Source: an uncultured Shewanella sp.
Lineage (GTDB): Bacteria; Pseudomonadota; Gammaproteobacteria; Enterobacterales; Shewanellaceae
Direction: 5' to 3'
NCBI RefSeq assembly: GCF_947491715.1
Contig: NZ_CANLKR010000005.1
Location: 1-64,000, forward strand
Length of the DNA stretch: 64,000 bases
Shown here: positions 62,192-64,000 of the stretch, one piece after another
How the letters are laid out: each line of letters starts with the position of its first letter
Position numbering within the stretch: the stretch's first letter is position 1
Translations under genes and position numbers: made by a program
The notes under the pieces: generated by a model
What the model was told of the DNA's origin: nothing
Database searches by the model: none
The model's input: only the letters and a program-made list of their open reading frames with translations

Positions 62192-64000
62192 TTACACGCC
62201 TCGACGTTGTATGCTTCTACCCGCTTCCCAATCAGAGACTTTCTTCGCTGTATTCTGGTTATGAGTGATCTCTGGTAATCCAACTTCCCACCAACAATCA
62301 CACTGAGACCATGCTGCAGCTGATACCGGGTCAATATCCACCACTATAACATAGGTTCTATCAGCCGCCTTGGCTCGAGTAAAAGCCGCATCAAACTCTT
62401 CTATTGAAGGGAGCTTCTCACTTATCGCACCTTGAGATTCAGCATGTTTCGCAAAATCGACACGAGCAAGCTTTCCTTTCGAACGTTTGCAGTCGACAAA
62501 AAGATTATTAAATGATTCATTGCCCGTATTTTGCTGCAATTTATTAATCACTGCGAAGCCACCATTGTCACATACCACAAGGATCATCTTATGCCCTGTC
62601 AATACAGAAGAATAAATATCAGAATTGTGCATCAAATAAGAACCATCGCCCACGAGCACTATAACCTCGTTATCTGGATTGGCCATTTTCGCCCCCCAAC
62701 CACCAGCAATTTCATAACCCATGCATGAATAGCCAAAATCAATATCAAACTTCCCAATTTGATAGCTCTGCCAGTTCATCGCTAATTCTGCAGGAAGCCC
62801 GCCCGCTGCAGTCAATACCGTGTCACCTGGTTCCATCAAATGATTTAACTTGCCAATCACTTCTGCATACGAAGACAAACCTGGTAACAAATCGCCAACT
62901 TGCGGATGAGTACGGCGATATACAAGCGCTTTCCAGTCATCAGCTTCTGCTTTCGCTTTATCAGACCACGGCACTGGTGCACGCCAATCGCCCAATAATG
63001 CTGACAATTTAGTCATACAGGTTCTCGCATCTCCCAAAATAGGATAAGACTGATGCTTAATGGCATCAAACTTTCCTACATTAATACTGATAAGCTTCAT
63101 TTCAGGATTTTGAAAAACAGTCCACGAACCTGTAGTAAAATCCTGCAAACGAGTCCCAACAGCCAGCACAACATCGGCTTCGCTTGCCATATGATTAGCT
63201 GAATCAGATCCGGTGACGCCAATAGGTCCTGCATTTAATGGATTATCTTGTAACAAACTAGCACGACCAGCAATGGTCTCAACGACGGGAATATTATGTT
63301 TAGCAGCCATCTCAGCAAGCTCATGTGTTGCTAAGGAATAATGCACTCCTCCACCAGAAATAATCAACGGCTTTTTGGCTTGTAACAAAAGCGTTTTCGC
63401 TTCTTTAAGTGCACATGCTTCAGGCTCTGGACGACGAATACGATGAATCTTTTCAGTAAAAAACACTGTAGGAAAATCGTAAGCAACACCTTGAATATCT
63501 TGAGGCAAGCCAATAAACACAGGACCACACATTTCAGGGTCAAGCAAATTATCGATGGCCTGCGGCAGAGTATGCATCAACTGTGCAGGTGATATAATCC
63601 GATCCCAATATCGCGTCAGTGGTTTAAACGCATCAATGGCCGTTATAGAAGGATCATCAAAGTTGACAGGTTGTTGTAAAACGGGATCCGGTAAGCGACT
63701 CACATAAGCATCGCCTGAAATCAATAACAAAGGCAAACGGTTTGTGTGAGCGACACCTGCTGCAGTCAACATATTAGTCGCACCAGGTCCAATTGAACTA
63801 GTCGCAATCCCAATGCGACGACGTTGATTCGCCTTAGCATAAGCAATCGCAGCAATGGCCATTGACTGCTCATTTTGTCCTCTCCATGTGGGAATTTGAT
63901 CGGCAATATTTTTCAATTGTTGACCAAAACAAGTGACATTCCCGTGTCCAAATATGGCGAAGGCAGCACCAAATAATTGTTCAACTTTACCATCAATTTG
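62192..64000 (-). CDS. iolD: 3D-(3,5/4)-trihydroxycyclohexane-1,2-dione hydrolase, N-terminus cut by window edge
   Basis: At least 602 residues of a thiamine-diphosphate enzyme. The visible N-terminus continues past 64000 in frame (KVEQLFGAAFAIFGHGNVTC). The ThDP core is GDGSYLMHNSDIYSSV followed by CDNGG, the GDG-N motif. SIGPGATNMLTAAGVAH is the conserved N-domain stretch and GCMGY-like YSCMGYEIAGGWG precedes the GDG. It hydrolyses the diketone ring from IolE to 5-deoxy-glucuronate. iolE is not in the window and may lie beyond the right edge or elsewhere. It is followed by the long Gfo/Idh gene after about 110 bases. Confidence 0.92.
   Translation of the reverse strand, partial: QIDGKVEQLFGAAFAIFGHGNVTCFGQQLKNIADQIPTWRGQNEQSMAIAAIAYAKANQRRRIGIATSSIGPGATNMLTAAGVAHTNRLPLLLISGDAYVSRLPDPVLQQPVNFDDPSITAIDAFKPLTRYWDRIISPAQLMHTLPQAIDNLLDPEMCGPVFIGLPQDIQGVAYDFPTVFFTEKIHRIRRPEPEACALKEAKTLLLQAKKPLIISGGGVHYSLATHELAEMAAKHNIPVVETIAGRASLLQDNPLNAGPIGVTGSDSANHMASEADVVLAVGTRLQDFTTGSWTVFQNPEMKLISINVGKFDAIKHQSYPILGDARTCMTKLSALLGDWRAPVPWSDKAKAEADDWKALVYRRTHPQVGDLLPGLSSYAEVIGKLNHLMEPGDTVLTAAGGLPAELAMNWQSYQIGKFDIDFGYSCMGYEIAGGWGAKMANPDNEVIVLVGDGSYLMHNSDIYSSVLTGHKMILVVCDNGGFAVINKLQQNTGNESFNNLFVDCKRSKGKLARVDFAKHAESQGAISEKLPSIEEFDAAFTRAKAADRTYVIVVDIDPVSAAAWSQCDCWWEVGLPEITHNQNTAKKVSDWEAGRSIQRRGV

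Overview
The window reads as chromosomal DNA of a marine gammaproteobacterium, most likely Shewanella or a close relative. The main reason is the block pepN - prc - proQ - msrC - yebG, divergent from split pqiA genes and a seven-domain MCE protein, which I recall as a Shewanella-type order. Low G+C and many secreted proteins fit a marine host. No rRNA or tRNA gene and no CRISPR array was found.

Layout. 1-2660: mobile debris. On the minus strand there are two gene-cassette-like ORFs with an attC-like site between them, and what looks like the 5' end of a group II intron runs off the left edge. An 18-copy 11-bp tandem array and an IS4-type transposase tail follow. 2663-4373: an AT-rich two-gene operon encoding a GNAT-like/cyclic-nucleotide-binding fusion and a DUF924 protein. 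4577-6614: an IS3 tail, a tautomerase, and a GST/NTF2-like operon divergent from an HxlR regulator. 6684-13898: a beta-propeller lipoprotein, a 1404-residue secreted FG-GAP-type protein, and a small protein with a VgrG/gp5-like octad repeat. 14346-18512: an envelope glycosylation operon (GT2, VTT membrane protein, GT39, sugar epimerase). 19181-31833: the housekeeping core, with a 267-bp MITE-like element inside it.

31842-38184: a five-gene minus-strand cluster of permease, glutamine-synthetase-like ligase, aldehyde dehydrogenase, iron alcohol dehydrogenase and class-I amidotransferase. Its members together fit ethanolamine catabolism through gamma-glutamyl intermediates rather than EutBC. A type II NADH dehydrogenase, NADP-glutamate dehydrogenase, a porin behind a Fur-like box and an orphan glutarate 2-hydroxylase follow.

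43989-55073: a minus-strand secretome cluster. An M4 (vibriolysin-like) metalloprotease stands first, followed by a Hint-domain secreted protein, a probable pore-forming-fold protein, a GEVED protein, a second pore-former-like paralogue, a decayed relic of another copy, a third divergent paralogue, and a PKD protein with a GlyGly-CTERM-like tail. The three paralogues carry motifs like the MACPF/CDC core but have no cholesterol-binding undecapeptide. This is the best candidate for an undescribed system.

55835-64000: a DUF4136 lipoprotein, a second IS3 relic, and a myo-inositol catabolic cluster (iolG on plus; iolD, an oxidoreductase, iolC, iolB and iolJ on minus), with iolD cut by the right edge.
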